Assembly (NCBI GenBank): GCA_026998145.1
Contig: JALTRC010000388.1
Coordinates: 1 to 10,097 of the forward strand
Direction of reading: 5' to 3'
Length of the DNA: 10,097 nt
From: Gammaproteobacteria bacterium
GTDB lineage: Bacteria > Pseudomonadota > Gammaproteobacteria > SZUA-229
Of this stretch, positions 1-6,815 are shown in pieces. The stretch's first letter is position 1. The number at the start of each line of letters is the position of its first letter. Under the pieces are notes generated by a model that saw only the letters and a program-made list of their open reading frames with translations, did no database searches and was not told the origin of the DNA. The translations under genes and the position numbers were made by a program.

Positions 1-1363
1 GGGCATTATAAATACGCGCCAGACTGGAGACGATTTTTTTATAGAGCAAATCAACATCTTTAAGCAGTGAAAAATCAGCCAGTATATTCAGTGCATTTTC
101 GATATGCTTACGTTCTGATATATCCTGAACCGTTCCTATTATCTTTCCTACAGGGTATTGCTCATCAATGCACATTTTGGCTTCACCATGCAAAAACCGC
201 TCAACCCCCTGCGCATTAATAATACGATAATCAATATCATATAACTCACCCTGCAATAGCTGTCGCCTGGCTTCAATCACCTGATCCACATCATCCGGGT
301 GAATAAACTTTATATAATTCTTAAAGCTTGCTTTAATATCCCGTGGATCAATAGCCAGAAGATGATAAACCTCTTCAGACCAATAAGTTTCGTCTGTTGC
401 AAGATCATATTCAAAAAATCCAGTTCGTGTTGCATGCTGAACTTCCAGCAATTTTTGCCGGTAATTGTCGTTTTTTATCTCCTGTTCTTTTCTCAGTGTA
501 ATATCCGTTACACTACCGATATAACCAAGAGTTTCCCCAAGGCTGTTTTTTTCTTCTGTTGCCCGCACCAGCATCCATGAGATTTTATTCTGCTGATCCA
601 CAAAGCGGCATTCCAGCTCATAGGGAATATTGTCCCGCAGCGACTCCTGCCATGCTGTTAAAACCCTGCCTCTATCATCTGGATGCACCGCATTAATCCA
701 CCCCTGACCCTTTGCATCTTCGGCTGACATACCCGCAAAACGACACCATAGCTCATTAACATAAACGCACTGTCCCTGTGCATCTGTTCTAAATAATCCA
801 ACAGGGGATATATTGGCCAGGTTATATAATTGTGCCTGACTGTCTCGCAACTCTGATTCTATTTTTTCCTGTTTTTCAATAGATGACTTTCTTTCCAGCT
901 CCATTACAATGCGCTGACCAAAGATACGTAATAGTTCCTGATCTTTTGTCGACAACTCATGATGCTTATCATCCAGCAGACAGGCTGTTGAAATAACCGC
1001 ACCATGACTATCCATCGCCGGCTCACCGTAATAAAACGATACCTTCTGATTTTTCAGAAAATCAATTTGCGGGAATATATCGGATACCTGATCAAAGAAA
1101 CGCCCCTGAGAGCCTTCCTTAACCATTGCACAAGGTGTTAATTCTAGAGGAAAACATCCAAGATCCGTTTGTAATTCCCCATCAATACAGGCACATAAAA
1201 GCTGAATTTCACTGCCTTTAATTTCAGTAATTACCACGATACGAACATCGAAGAAACCGGCAATCATTTCAGCAACCTGATAAATAATTTCGTCTGGTCG
1301 ACCCGATAGCAGAAGACTCAGCTCATATAATTTACTTAACTGTTTATTTTCTATAGTTGGCAT
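1..1363 (-). CDS. GAF-PAS-PAS sensor/signalling protein, 3' end outside window
   Basis: Open from an ATG at 1363 to the left edge, 454 codons read without a stop or frameshift; the C-terminal part is missing. Residues about 15-158 form a GAF domain: TPCAMV at about 76-81, SFYYGEP around 109-115, CLLDD around 129-133, and an IFGQR...ELER end. A coiled-coil-like linker (155-180) follows. PAS 1 spans about 175-294 with HPDD at 227-230 and a PAC end GSVTDITLRK. PAS 2 spans about 303-420 with a second HPDD at 355-358 and ending GTVQDISERK. The last 30 residues (ILADFSLLKDVDLLYKKIV...) look like the start of a second GAF domain. There is no membrane segment, so it should be cytoplasmic. The output domain (histidine kinase, GGDEF or EAL) cannot be seen. 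It lies 27 bp after the GGDEF-EAL gene in the same frame and is probably co-transcribed. No Shine-Dalgarno is visible: the 27 bases before the ATG are all A or T. Confidence 0.85.
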   Translation of the reverse strand, partial: MPTIENKQLSKLYELSLLLSGRPDEIIYQVAEMIAGFFDVRIVVITEIKGSEIQLLCACIDGELQTDLGCFPLELTPCAMVKEGSQGRFFDQVSDIFPQIDFLKNQKVSFYYGEPAMDSHGAVISTACLLDDKHHELSTKDQELLRIFGQRIVMELERKSSIEKQEKIESELRDSQAQLYNLANISPVGLFRTDAQGQCVYVNELWCRFAGMSAEDAKGQGWINAVHPDDRGRVLTAWQESLRDNIPYELECRFVDQQNKISWMLVRATEEKNSLGETLGYIGSVTDITLRKEQEIKNDNYRQKLLEVQHATRTGFFEYDLATDETYWSEEVYHLLAIDPRDIKASFKNYIKFIHPDDVDQVIEARRQLLQGELYDIDYRIINAQGVERFLHGEAKMCIDEQYPVGKIIGTVQDISERKHIENALNILADFSLLKDVDLLYKKIVSSLARIYNA

Positions 1364-1390
1364 ATTTTTTAAATATATTTTATTTATTTT

Positions 1391-3277
1391 TTATACAACA
1401 TCTTTTTGTCTGGCATAGTATTGATCGATCCATACCATTAACTTATCCGCCGATAATGCAGGTGAAAACACATAACCCTGAATTAAATCAACACCCATGT
1501 CATCCAGTAATTCAAGTACTTGCTGTGTCTCGACACCTTCGGCCACAACCTGACAACGAAGATTATGACCCAGCTCTATAACGCTTTTCACAATAGCCCG
1601 GTCGCTCTGGCTTTCAATTAAATCATCAATAAAAGACTTATCAATTTTCAAGGTATCAACAGGCAGGTTTTTTAAATAAGCCATGGATGAAAAGCCAGTA
1701 CCAAAATCATCAATTGCCAGTCCAAATCCCATCTCATTTAATACATCAAGAATTTTTCTGGCTCGACTCAGGTCATGCATCAGGGCACTTTCCGTAATTT
1801 CGAACTGAATAACATCTGGCTTTGTATCATACATCTGCAATATAGAATTGATCTCTTCTGGCAAACGTAAATCCTGTAAACATTGCGCAGACATATTGAC
1901 CGATATTTTCAAATGCATTCCCCTGTCGCTCCAGAGCTGACAATCTTTTAATGCCTGCCGCAGAATCTGCATACTCAGTGTACGTATCAGGCCAACCTGC
2001 TCGACCAGCGGAATAAATTCATCGGGATAAATATGCCCCAACTCTGGATGATGCCAGCGGGACAGTACTTCAACACCTTCTACTTTATGTTTGTCATAAT
2101 TAACCAGCGGCTGATAGAAAGCGGTAATCACATTATTTTCTATGGCATCACGAATATCATTCATTAATTTTAATCGCCGCACCGTATGACGATTTTGCGA
2201 GGGATTATAAATGGCATAACCGGAATGTGAACGTTTGGCCTGATACATGGCAACATCCGCATATTGCATTAATGTTTCAGCCGCCGCCCCATGATCCGGA
2301 TACAGTGAAATACCGATACTGGCTTTACTTTCTGTGGCCACATCATTGATATTAAAAGGCGCCTCCATAGCTTTCATCATACGTCGCGCGCACAGCTCGG
2401 CACCGGGAAGATCCGTATCCGGCATTAAAACGGCGAACTCATCACCTCCCAGCCGAGCAATGGTATCCTGTTCACGTATGGCAAACTGCAATCGCTGACT
2501 GACCATTTTTAATAACTCATCCCCATATTGATGACCCAGGGTATCGTTAACTTCCTTAAAATGATTTAGATCCATCAAAAACAGGGCAAAAAACTTTTGC
2601 TGACGCTCCGACTGTAACAACACCTGATTAATGCGATCATGTAATAGCAGACGATTAGGCAAGCCGGTTAATGAGTCATGTAATGCCTGATGCTCCAGCA
2701 TTTCATTTTGCTCTTCCAGACGATGGGAAATTTTTGAACCGAGTATCAGACTAATCCACACCGCAAACCATAGAATAATAAAACCTGAACTCAGCAATCG
2801 ATTACGCAGCGTCGAGACAATTCTGGCCTCTTCATCTCCTGCCGGTTCCAGCATAACCAGCTGATACTCTGGATCGGGTAAATCACTAACGGCCCAGTAG
2901 TAAGAAGTACCCTTTACCTCAATTAAGCCATGGCGATCTTTTTCGTTATACGCCTGTTGAAGTTGTTTCATTAATTCAGGCAAATCTTCCGGCACATCGC
3001 CGGCAGCATATTCTATTTTTTTATTTTTCTGCACCAGTAAAACCGAGTCTGGTGTCGAGAATCGCTTGCGTAATTCTTCCAGATAAATAGCAGAAACATC
3101 TGCATTCCCCGGCAGGGTCAGATGATCCGCAACTTCACGATTAAGATATTGTAGAAATATAGTGAGCTGATCACCCCGGCTTTCTGTAATCTGCCGATAA
3201 GCCATAAAGCCAAACACCAGCTGTGCAAAAAGCGTAATGCCCAGTACCGAGATTAATATCTGGGTTTTTAAACGCAT
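1391..3277 (-). CDS. Membrane-bound GGDEF-EAL c-di-GMP cyclase/phosphodiesterase
   Basis: 628 residues. A first membrane helix (about 7-28), a periplasmic sensor region of about 130 residues with no family I recognise, and a second helix (about 160-182) precede the cytoplasmic output domains. The GGDEF domain (about 195-355) keeps GGDEF at 277-281 and the inhibitory I-site RxxD at 268-271, five residues before it, so diguanylate cyclase activity with product inhibition is plausible. The EAL domain (about 375-620) reads EVL at 403-405 instead of EAL. It keeps the metal-binding and catalytic residues known for active phosphodiesterases: E403, N461, E493, D523-D524 (DDFGTG), K544, E580/E583 (AEGVE) and Q600. 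Both activities therefore look possible; which one dominates cannot be read from sequence. The ATG lies 8 bp after the DUF2892 stop with only a weak AGTAG-like ribosome site, suggesting translational coupling. The target process (motility or biofilm) is inference from the family. Confidence 0.95.
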   Translation of the reverse strand: MRLKTQILISVLGITLFAQLVFGFMAYRQITESRGDQLTIFLQYLNREVADHLTLPGNADVSAIYLEELRKRFSTPDSVLLVQKNKKIEYAAGDVPEDLPELMKQLQQAYNEKDRHGLIEVKGTSYYWAVSDLPDPEYQLVMLEPAGDEEARIVSTLRNRLLSSGFIILWFAVWISLILGSKISHRLEEQNEMLEHQALHDSLTGLPNRLLLHDRINQVLLQSERQQKFFALFLMDLNHFKEVNDTLGHQYGDELLKMVSQRLQFAIREQDTIARLGGDEFAVLMPDTDLPGAELCARRMMKAMEAPFNINDVATESKASIGISLYPDHGAAAETLMQYADVAMYQAKRSHSGYAIYNPSQNRHTVRRLKLMNDIRDAIENNVITAFYQPLVNYDKHKVEGVEVLSRWHHPELGHIYPDEFIPLVEQVGLIRTLSMQILRQALKDCQLWSDRGMHLKISVNMSAQCLQDLRLPEEINSILQMYDTKPDVIQFEITESALMHDLSRARKILDVLNEMGFGLAIDDFGTGFSSMAYLKNLPVDTLKIDKSFIDDLIESQSDRAIVKSVIELGHNLRCQVVAEGVETQQVLELLDDMGVDLIQGYVFSPALSADKLMVWIDQYYARQKDVV

Positions 3278-3285
3278 ATAAAAAA

Positions 3286-3507
3286 CTACTTATTTTTTTC
3301 GTGAGAACAGGTATTGATTCCTGCCAGTGCATATAAAGGGCAAAATCGTGTTAGCGCAAAAAACAGGCTGGCAATACCAATTCCACCGACAATCCATGAA
3401 GTCAGAGGATCCGAAATCATTTCCTGGTCGATAAAACCTGCATAAATTAAAATCAGACTAATACCCAAACGTAAAAACTGATCAAGACGGCCCATATTTT
3501 TTTTCAT
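3286..3507 (-). CDS. Small DUF2892 (YgaP transmembrane-like) inner-membrane protein
   Basis: 73 residues. The N-terminus MKKNMGRLDQFLRL and the C-terminal CPLYALAGINTC (cysteines at 56 and 67) are the hallmark of the DUF2892 family, also seen as the membrane tail of the rhodanese YgaP. Two hydrophobic helices at about 11-25 and 36-53 would form a helical hairpin in the inner membrane. The biochemical role of stand-alone members is not established; the paired cysteines invite a thiol or sulfur-related idea, but nothing here proves it. The start is supported by GAGG (complement of 3516-3519), 8 bases before the ATG. It is the first gene of a minus-strand unit continuing into the GGDEF-EAL gene 8 bp downstream. 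The leader carries a dyad (3543-3587). Confidence 0.85.
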   Translation of the reverse strand: MKKNMGRLDQFLRLGISLILIYAGFIDQEMISDPLTSWIVGGIGIASLFFALTRFCPLYALAGINTCSHEKNK

Positions 3508-3542
3508 CGTCTTATCCTCATAAGGGGGGACTGTGTAGAGTC

Positions 3543-3587
3543 CTGATATAGATAAAACCGGTTAAACCGATACCCATCTTATATCAG
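3543..3587. repeat. Nearly concentric inverted repeats in the DUF2892 upstream region
   Basis: Outer arms CTGATATA (3543-3550) and TATATCAG (3580-3587) are perfect inverted copies, extended by GAT/ATC with a one-base bulge. Almost exactly at their centre is a second palindrome, CGGTT-A-AACCG (3559-3569). Beside the right arm, CAGTATA occurs twice at a 10-bp spacing (3585-3591 and 3595-3601). The element ends 36 bp before the DUF2892 ATG, so it may be an operator or a leader structure. No regulator can be named. Confidence 0.5.
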
Positions 3588-3601
3588 TATAGACCAGTAT
3601 A

Positions 3602-3637
3602 TTTATAGGGTTATCAGGCAGAAAGAATAAAAACCAA
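3602..3637 (-). promoter_or_regulatory. Weak candidate promoter for the DUF2892/GGDEF-EAL unit
   Basis: On the minus strand TTGGTT (3637-3632) is followed after 16 bp by GATAAC (3615-3610), and a better-looking TATAAA (3607-3602) lies just downstream without a good -35 partner. A promoter is expected here because a terminator lies upstream (3656-3685) and the gene downstream has its own ribosome site. The exact boxes are uncertain. Confidence 0.25.
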
Positions 3638-3655
3638 TATTCAGCCGCTAAAACG

Positions 3656-3685
3656 AAAAAAAACACTCCGAAGAGTGTTTTTTAA
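3656..3685 (-). terminator. Intrinsic terminator of cysG with UUCG loop
   Basis: On the minus strand the stem ACACTC / GAGTGT closes on a TTCG loop, giving the very stable C(UUCG)G tetraloop, and is followed by a run of eight T. It starts about 30 bp after the cysG stop. An A run on the other side extends the stem as A-U pairs and makes the element potentially bidirectional, but no plus-strand gene ends here. It separates cysG from the DUF2892 unit. Confidence 0.92.
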
Positions 3686-3713
3686 GGAACCGCTGAGCAG
3701 ACGGCAGACCCAA

Positions 3714-5138
3714 CTACCACTTACCCGCTTTCACCGCAGCACCCTGCGGGGCGTCTGGATTAAACCAGTCGAGCTTCTCTTTCATGGATACCACTTCACC
3801 GACAATAATCAGAGTGGGCGGCTGTAGCTGATGTTTTTCAACCGTCTCCACCAGATTATCCAGGGTGGCGATAATGGTTTTCTGTTCAGGCGTGGTGCCT
3901 TTCTGTACCAGCGCCACAGGCGTTGATGGTGGCATGCCGTGGGCAATCATTTCCTTACACAGGGTAGGCGCACCATGCAGCCCCATATAAAACACCACAG
4001 TTTGATTGGGTTGCGCCAGCGCTTTCCAGTTTAAATCAACCGTACCGTCTTTTAAGTGGCCGGTGACAAACACACAGGCCTGGGAGTAATCCCGGTGGGT
4101 AAGCGGAATGCCCGCATAGGAGGCACAGCCGGCCGCTGCGGTAATCCCCGGCACCACCTGGAAGGGCACCCCTTCCTGAGCCAGCAGCTCGATTTCTTCA
4201 CCGCCGCGGCCAAAGATAAAGGGATCGCCCCCCTTCAGGCGCAATACCCGCTTGCCTTCCTTGGCCAGCCGCACCAGCAGCTCGTTAATATTTTCCTGCT
4301 GCATGGTGTGCTTGTCCCGGGCCTTGCCCACATAGATCAGCTCCGCATCACGGCGCACCAGCTCACGAATGGCCGGGGATACCAGCCGATCGTAAACCAT
4401 CACATCACAGGATTGCATTAAACGCAGAGCGCGGAAGGTCAGCAGATCCGGGTCGCCGGGGCCGGCGCCCACCAGATACACCTCGCCCTGATAGGAGGGG
4501 TTGGCATCGGCTTCATCGATAGCCTTTTGCAGCGCCGCTTCCGCTTCATCTTCATGACCACTATAAACCCGGTCGGCCACGGTACTGTCCAGCACGCTTT
4601 CCCAGAAGGCCCGACGCTGATCCACATCCTTGAATTTGGCTTTCACCTTTTCGCGGAATTTGGCAACCAGTGCCCCCAGACGCCCATAGGCCGCCGGGAT
4701 ACAGCCTTCCAGCTTGGTGCGAATCATACGCGCCAGCACCGGCGAAGCACCGCCGGTAGAAATAGCAATCTGCACCGGCGAGCGATCCACAATGGAAGGC
4801 ATAATAAAGCTGCACAGGGCCGGGTTATCCACCACATTGACCTGAATACGCCGCTCTTTGGCCAGTTGGGAAACCCGTTCATTCACTTCTTTATCATCGG
4901 TGGCTGCAATCACCAGTACAGGGGTTTCAATATCTCCGTCTTCGAAATCCCGGGCAATATGAGTGATTTTGCCCGCTTCGGCCATCTCCGCCAGTTCACG
5001 CCCCAGTTGCGGTGACACCACACTCACATTGGCGCCCGCCTTGAGCAGCAGGGAGACTTTTCGGGCAGCCACTTCGCCGCCGCCGACAACCAGGCAGGGT
5101 TGATTCTGAATATTGGTAAAGATGGGCAGAAAATCCAC
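3714..5138 (-). CDS. cysG: Siroheme synthase CysG (methyltransferase, dehydrogenase and ferrochelatase)
   Basis: 474 residues, slightly longer than the E. coli protein (457). The N-terminal half (about 1-215) is the precorrin-2 dehydrogenase/sirohydrochlorin ferrochelatase module: NAD-binding VVGGGEVAARK at 17-27, NVVDNP with the catalytic-type aspartate at 104, and the ISTGGASPVLAR segment at about 126-137. The C-terminal half (about 218-460) is uroporphyrinogen-III C-methyltransferase: VYLVGAGPGDPDLLT from 220, D250 in VYDRLVS, K272 in VGKARD, LKGGDPFIFGRGGEE at 301-315, VPGITAAAGCASYAGIPLTHRD at 329-350, and M385 in FYMG. In the family it converts uroporphyrinogen III to siroheme, the cofactor of sulfite and nitrite reductases. 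The start codon is GTG with GAGG 7 bases upstream (complement of 5146-5149). It has its own candidate promoter (5171-5198) and an intrinsic terminator. No sulfite or nitrite reductase gene is in view. Confidence 0.97.
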   Translation of the reverse strand: MDFLPIFTNIQNQPCLVVGGGEVAARKVSLLLKAGANVSVVSPQLGRELAEMAEAGKITHIARDFEDGDIETPVLVIAATDDKEVNERVSQLAKERRIQVNVVDNPALCSFIMPSIVDRSPVQIAISTGGASPVLARMIRTKLEGCIPAAYGRLGALVAKFREKVKAKFKDVDQRRAFWESVLDSTVADRVYSGHEDEAEAALQKAIDEADANPSYQGEVYLVGAGPGDPDLLTFRALRLMQSCDVMVYDRLVSPAIRELVRRDAELIYVGKARDKHTMQQENINELLVRLAKEGKRVLRLKGGDPFIFGRGGEEIELLAQEGVPFQVVPGITAAAGCASYAGIPLTHRDYSQACVFVTGHLKDGTVDLNWKALAQPNQTVVFYMGLHGAPTLCKEMIAHGMPPSTPVALVQKGTTPEQKTIIATLDNLVETVEKHQLQPPTLIIVGEVVSMKEKLDWFNPDAPQGAAVKAGKW

Positions 5139-5170
5139 GGGGATTCCTCTTTAAATAAATGTAACGGGCA

Positions 5171-5198
5171 ATTTTAGCATTGTTTGATAGGGGGTCTA
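5171..5198 (-). promoter_or_regulatory. Candidate sigma-70 promoter of cysG
   Basis: On the minus strand TAGACC (5198-5193) and TAAAAT (5176-5171) are separated by 16 bp, 4/6 and 5/6 matches to the -35 and -10 consensus. The -10 box lies about 32 bp before the GTG start, leaving room for the GAGG ribosome site. Plausible by position, but not strong enough to be certain. Confidence 0.35.
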
Positions 5199-5260
5199 TA
5201 TCCCTTTGGATGGGCATGGGTGGTTTTGACATTCAGTGCGGATTTTTGGAGCCGGGTATT

Positions 5261-5351
5261 TTGACGCGAAGACGCAAAGAACGCGAAGCAATTATTTGTA
5301 TTCCACCACAAGCATAAAAAACACTTCGCGCCCTTTGCGTCTTCGCGTCAA
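5261..5351. repeat. 28-bp modular inverted repeat between grxC and cysG
   Basis: The left arm (5261-5288) and right arm (5324-5351) are inverted copies matching at 26 of 28 positions, around a 35-bp spacer. The left arm is TTG followed by three near-identical 8-bp units: ACGCGAAG (5264-5271), ACGCAAAG (5272-5279), one extra A, and ACGCGAAG (5281-5288). The only mismatches are AA (5280-5281) against CC (5331-5332). Transcribed, it would make a long hairpin starting 5 bp after the grxC stop. There is no T run, so it is not a classic terminator. Short GCGAAGACGCAAAG-type modules of this kind occur as dispersed intergenic palindromes in several bacterial genomes (from memory, not checked). A non-coding repeat element is the best reading. 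Confidence 0.8.
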
Positions 5352-5356
5352 GGCTT

Positions 5357-5611
5357 TTAACACCCCAGCAGCTCATCCAGCTTACCCGACATATCCAGCT
5401 CGGTCAGGTCATCAAAACCACCCACATGGTAGTCATCAATATAAATCTGCGGCACTGTATTGCGGCCGGTTTTCTTTTCCATTTTATTCCAGGCGGCCTG
5501 ATTACCCCCCAGGTCAATTTTTTCGATTTTGGCTTTTTTGCGGCGCAGCAACCGCTCGGCGCGCTGACAATAGGGGCAACTGCGGGTGCAGTACATTAAT
5601 ACTCTGGCCAT
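5357..5611 (-). CDS. grxC: Glutaredoxin GrxC (class I, dithiol)
   Basis: 84 residues from the ATG at 5611, matching the usual 80-90 of GrxC. It has the redox motif CPYC (12-15), the cis-proline glutathione-binding TVP (52-54) and the GGFDDL motif (64-69). It should reduce protein disulfides and glutathione mixed disulfides in the cytoplasm using glutathione. Extra cysteines sit at 8 and at the C-terminus (84). A GTG two codons upstream (5617) is an alternative start with a GAG about 8 bases before it. The ATG is preferred because MARVLMYCTRSCPYC aligns end to end with the N-terminus of E. coli GrxC. It lies 31 bp after fliP with no terminator visible between, so it may be read from the flagellar operon; a separate promoter was not found. 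Confidence 0.93.
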   Translation of the reverse strand: MARVLMYCTRSCPYCQRAERLLRRKKAKIEKIDLGGNQAAWNKMEKKTGRNTVPQIYIDDYHVGGFDDLTELDMSGKLDELLGC

Positions 5612-5642
5612 AAACACAACACACTCGGATTAACAGGGCGCG

Positions 5643-6401
5643 TCAGTTTACAACAAAGCTGGAGGCCAATGTACCCATAATCAGCGCCCAGCCATCCACC
5701 AGCACAAACAGCATCAGCTTGAAAGGCAGAGAAATAATTAGCGGTGACAGCATCATCATACCCATGGCCATCAATACACTGGCCACCACCAGATCGATAA
5801 TCAAAAAGGGAATAAACAGCATAAAGCCGATCTGGAAGGCGGTTTTCAGCTCGGAGGTTAAAAACGCCGGCATCAGCACACTAAAGGGCACATCCTCCGG
5901 CCCCGCATAGGGTTCATCACCGGCAATATCTGCAAACAGGCCAATATCCGCCTCGCGGGTCTGGGCCAGCATAAAGCCCCGAAAAGGCTTTTGTAGCTTT
6001 TCAATGGCTTCATCGGCCGAGATGGTTTCCGCCATATAGGGCTGATAGGCCTTCTGGTAAGCTTCACTGAACACCGGCGCCATAATAAAAAAACTTAAAA
6101 ACAGGGACAGGCCAATGAGGATCTGGTTGGATGGTGTCTGCGCCGTGCCCAGCGCCTGCCGCAGAATAGACAGCACAATAATAATGCGAGTAAAGGATGT
6201 AGTCATTAACACCAGTGCTGGCAGCATGGTCAGCACGGTCATTAATAATAATATCTGGATCGATAAGGAATAAGACTTGCCGCCACCGGCAACATCCTGA
6301 ATCACCACCGCCGGCAGGCCGGGTGCGGCCCAGGCAGATGTCCAGGGCAGCATCAGGGCCAGCAGCATCAGAACCGGTACAAGGGCTAAACGGCGATTCA
6401 T
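5643..6401 (-). CDS. fliP: Flagellar export gate protein FliP
   Basis: 252 residues, full length. An N-terminal signal peptide (about 1-26, ending AWA) is typical of FliP, which is processed and forms the core of the export gate with FliQ and FliR in the inner membrane. Family signatures are present: TSFTRIIIVLSILRQALG at about 68-85, TPSNQILIGLSLFLSFFIMAP after it, FLIIDLVVASVLMAMGMMM late in the protein, and LPFKLMLFVLVDGW near the end. Four hydrophobic segments fit the family topology. The ATG overlaps the fliO stop by 4 bp (ATGA), indicating translational coupling. Unusually, fliQ does not follow; the next gene is grxC. Confidence 0.98.
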   Translation of the reverse strand: MNRRLALVPVLMLLALMLPWTSAWAAPGLPAVVIQDVAGGGKSYSLSIQILLLMTVLTMLPALVLMTTSFTRIIIVLSILRQALGTAQTPSNQILIGLSLFLSFFIMAPVFSEAYQKAYQPYMAETISADEAIEKLQKPFRGFMLAQTREADIGLFADIAGDEPYAGPEDVPFSVLMPAFLTSELKTAFQIGFMLFIPFLIIDLVVASVLMAMGMMMLSPLIISLPFKLMLFVLVDGWALIMGTLASSFVVN

Positions 6402-6814
6402 GACTGCTGATCCATGGCCTGATCCAGCTGCTTTTCAAAGCCGGGGCTTTCATCTGCCGAGTCCAGTACATGCAAGGTGGCCACGCGGCCGGGGGAGACG
6501 CCCAGCAGCAATCGCTGCCCTTCCACCTGAACCAGCACAGCTTTTTCACGGCTGCCCAGGCTCAAGCCGCCCAGCACCTTCATATCCACCTGATTACTCA
6601 TGGTCAGGCGACCATATTTACGCATTACCCAGGCCAGCCCCAGAATCAGCGCAATCACCACCAGCAGCCCCAGCAGCATATTCAGCACGCCCCCAAAAGA
6701 CATGGGTTCAGGAGCCGTGAAAGCCGGTTTTGCAGGTGCCTTTGCTGCCTCCGCCCATAACAGAGCCGGGCTATAAAGCAGACAAAACAACAAAATATGG
6801 GCCAGCTTTATCAT
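6398..6814 (-). CDS. fliO: Flagellar export gate assembly protein FliO
   Basis: 138 residues. A hydrophobic N-terminus (about 1-21) looks like a signal sequence, followed by a short Ala/Pro-rich stretch and one membrane helix (about 42-64, LLGLLVVIALILGLAWVMRKYG). The cytoplasmic domain carries the FliO/MopB pattern LGGLSLGSREKAVLVQVEGQRLLLGV. In the family, FliO acts as a scaffold that stabilises FliP during gate assembly. It starts one base after the fliN stop and overlaps fliP by 4 bp. FliO is poorly conserved, so the call rests on this topology, the motif and its place between fliN and fliP. Confidence 0.94.
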   Translation of the reverse strand: MIKLAHILLFCLLYSPALLWAEAAKAPAKPAFTAPEPMSFGGVLNMLLGLLVVIALILGLAWVMRKYGRLTMSNQVDMKVLGGLSLGSREKAVLVQVEGQRLLLGVSPGRVATLHVLDSADESPGFEKQLDQAMDQQS

Positions 6815-6815
6815 C

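Noticed and set aside
299..580. 93-codon plus-strand frame at the left end
   Set aside because: It is antisense to the continuous GAF-PAS-PAS coding frame and has no recognisable features.
3508..3655. Possible c-di-GMP riboswitch upstream of the GGDEF-EAL unit
   Set aside because: None of the conserved GEMM core sequences are seen, and the dyad region is too short. It is better described as an operator-like element.
4056..5015. Several plus-strand open frames of 120-160 codons opposite cysG
   Set aside because: They are antisense shadows of a full-length, motif-complete siroheme synthase and have no family features of their own.
5261..5351. Possible CRISPR-like array from the repeated ACGCRAAG units
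   Set aside because: Units are 8 bp and contiguous, without spacers, and the second set is inverted. The architecture is a palindrome, not a direct-repeat array.
5236..5613. 125-codon open frame on the plus strand across the inverted repeat and grxC
   Set aside because: It runs through a palindromic repeat and then antisense to a clearly real glutaredoxin. Peptides such as DAKTQR are a by-product of the repeat units.
6064..6549. 161-codon minus-strand frame overlapping fliO and fliP
   Set aside because: It straddles two well-supported overlapping genes in another frame and has no recognisable domain; reading frame coincidence in G/C-rich sequence.
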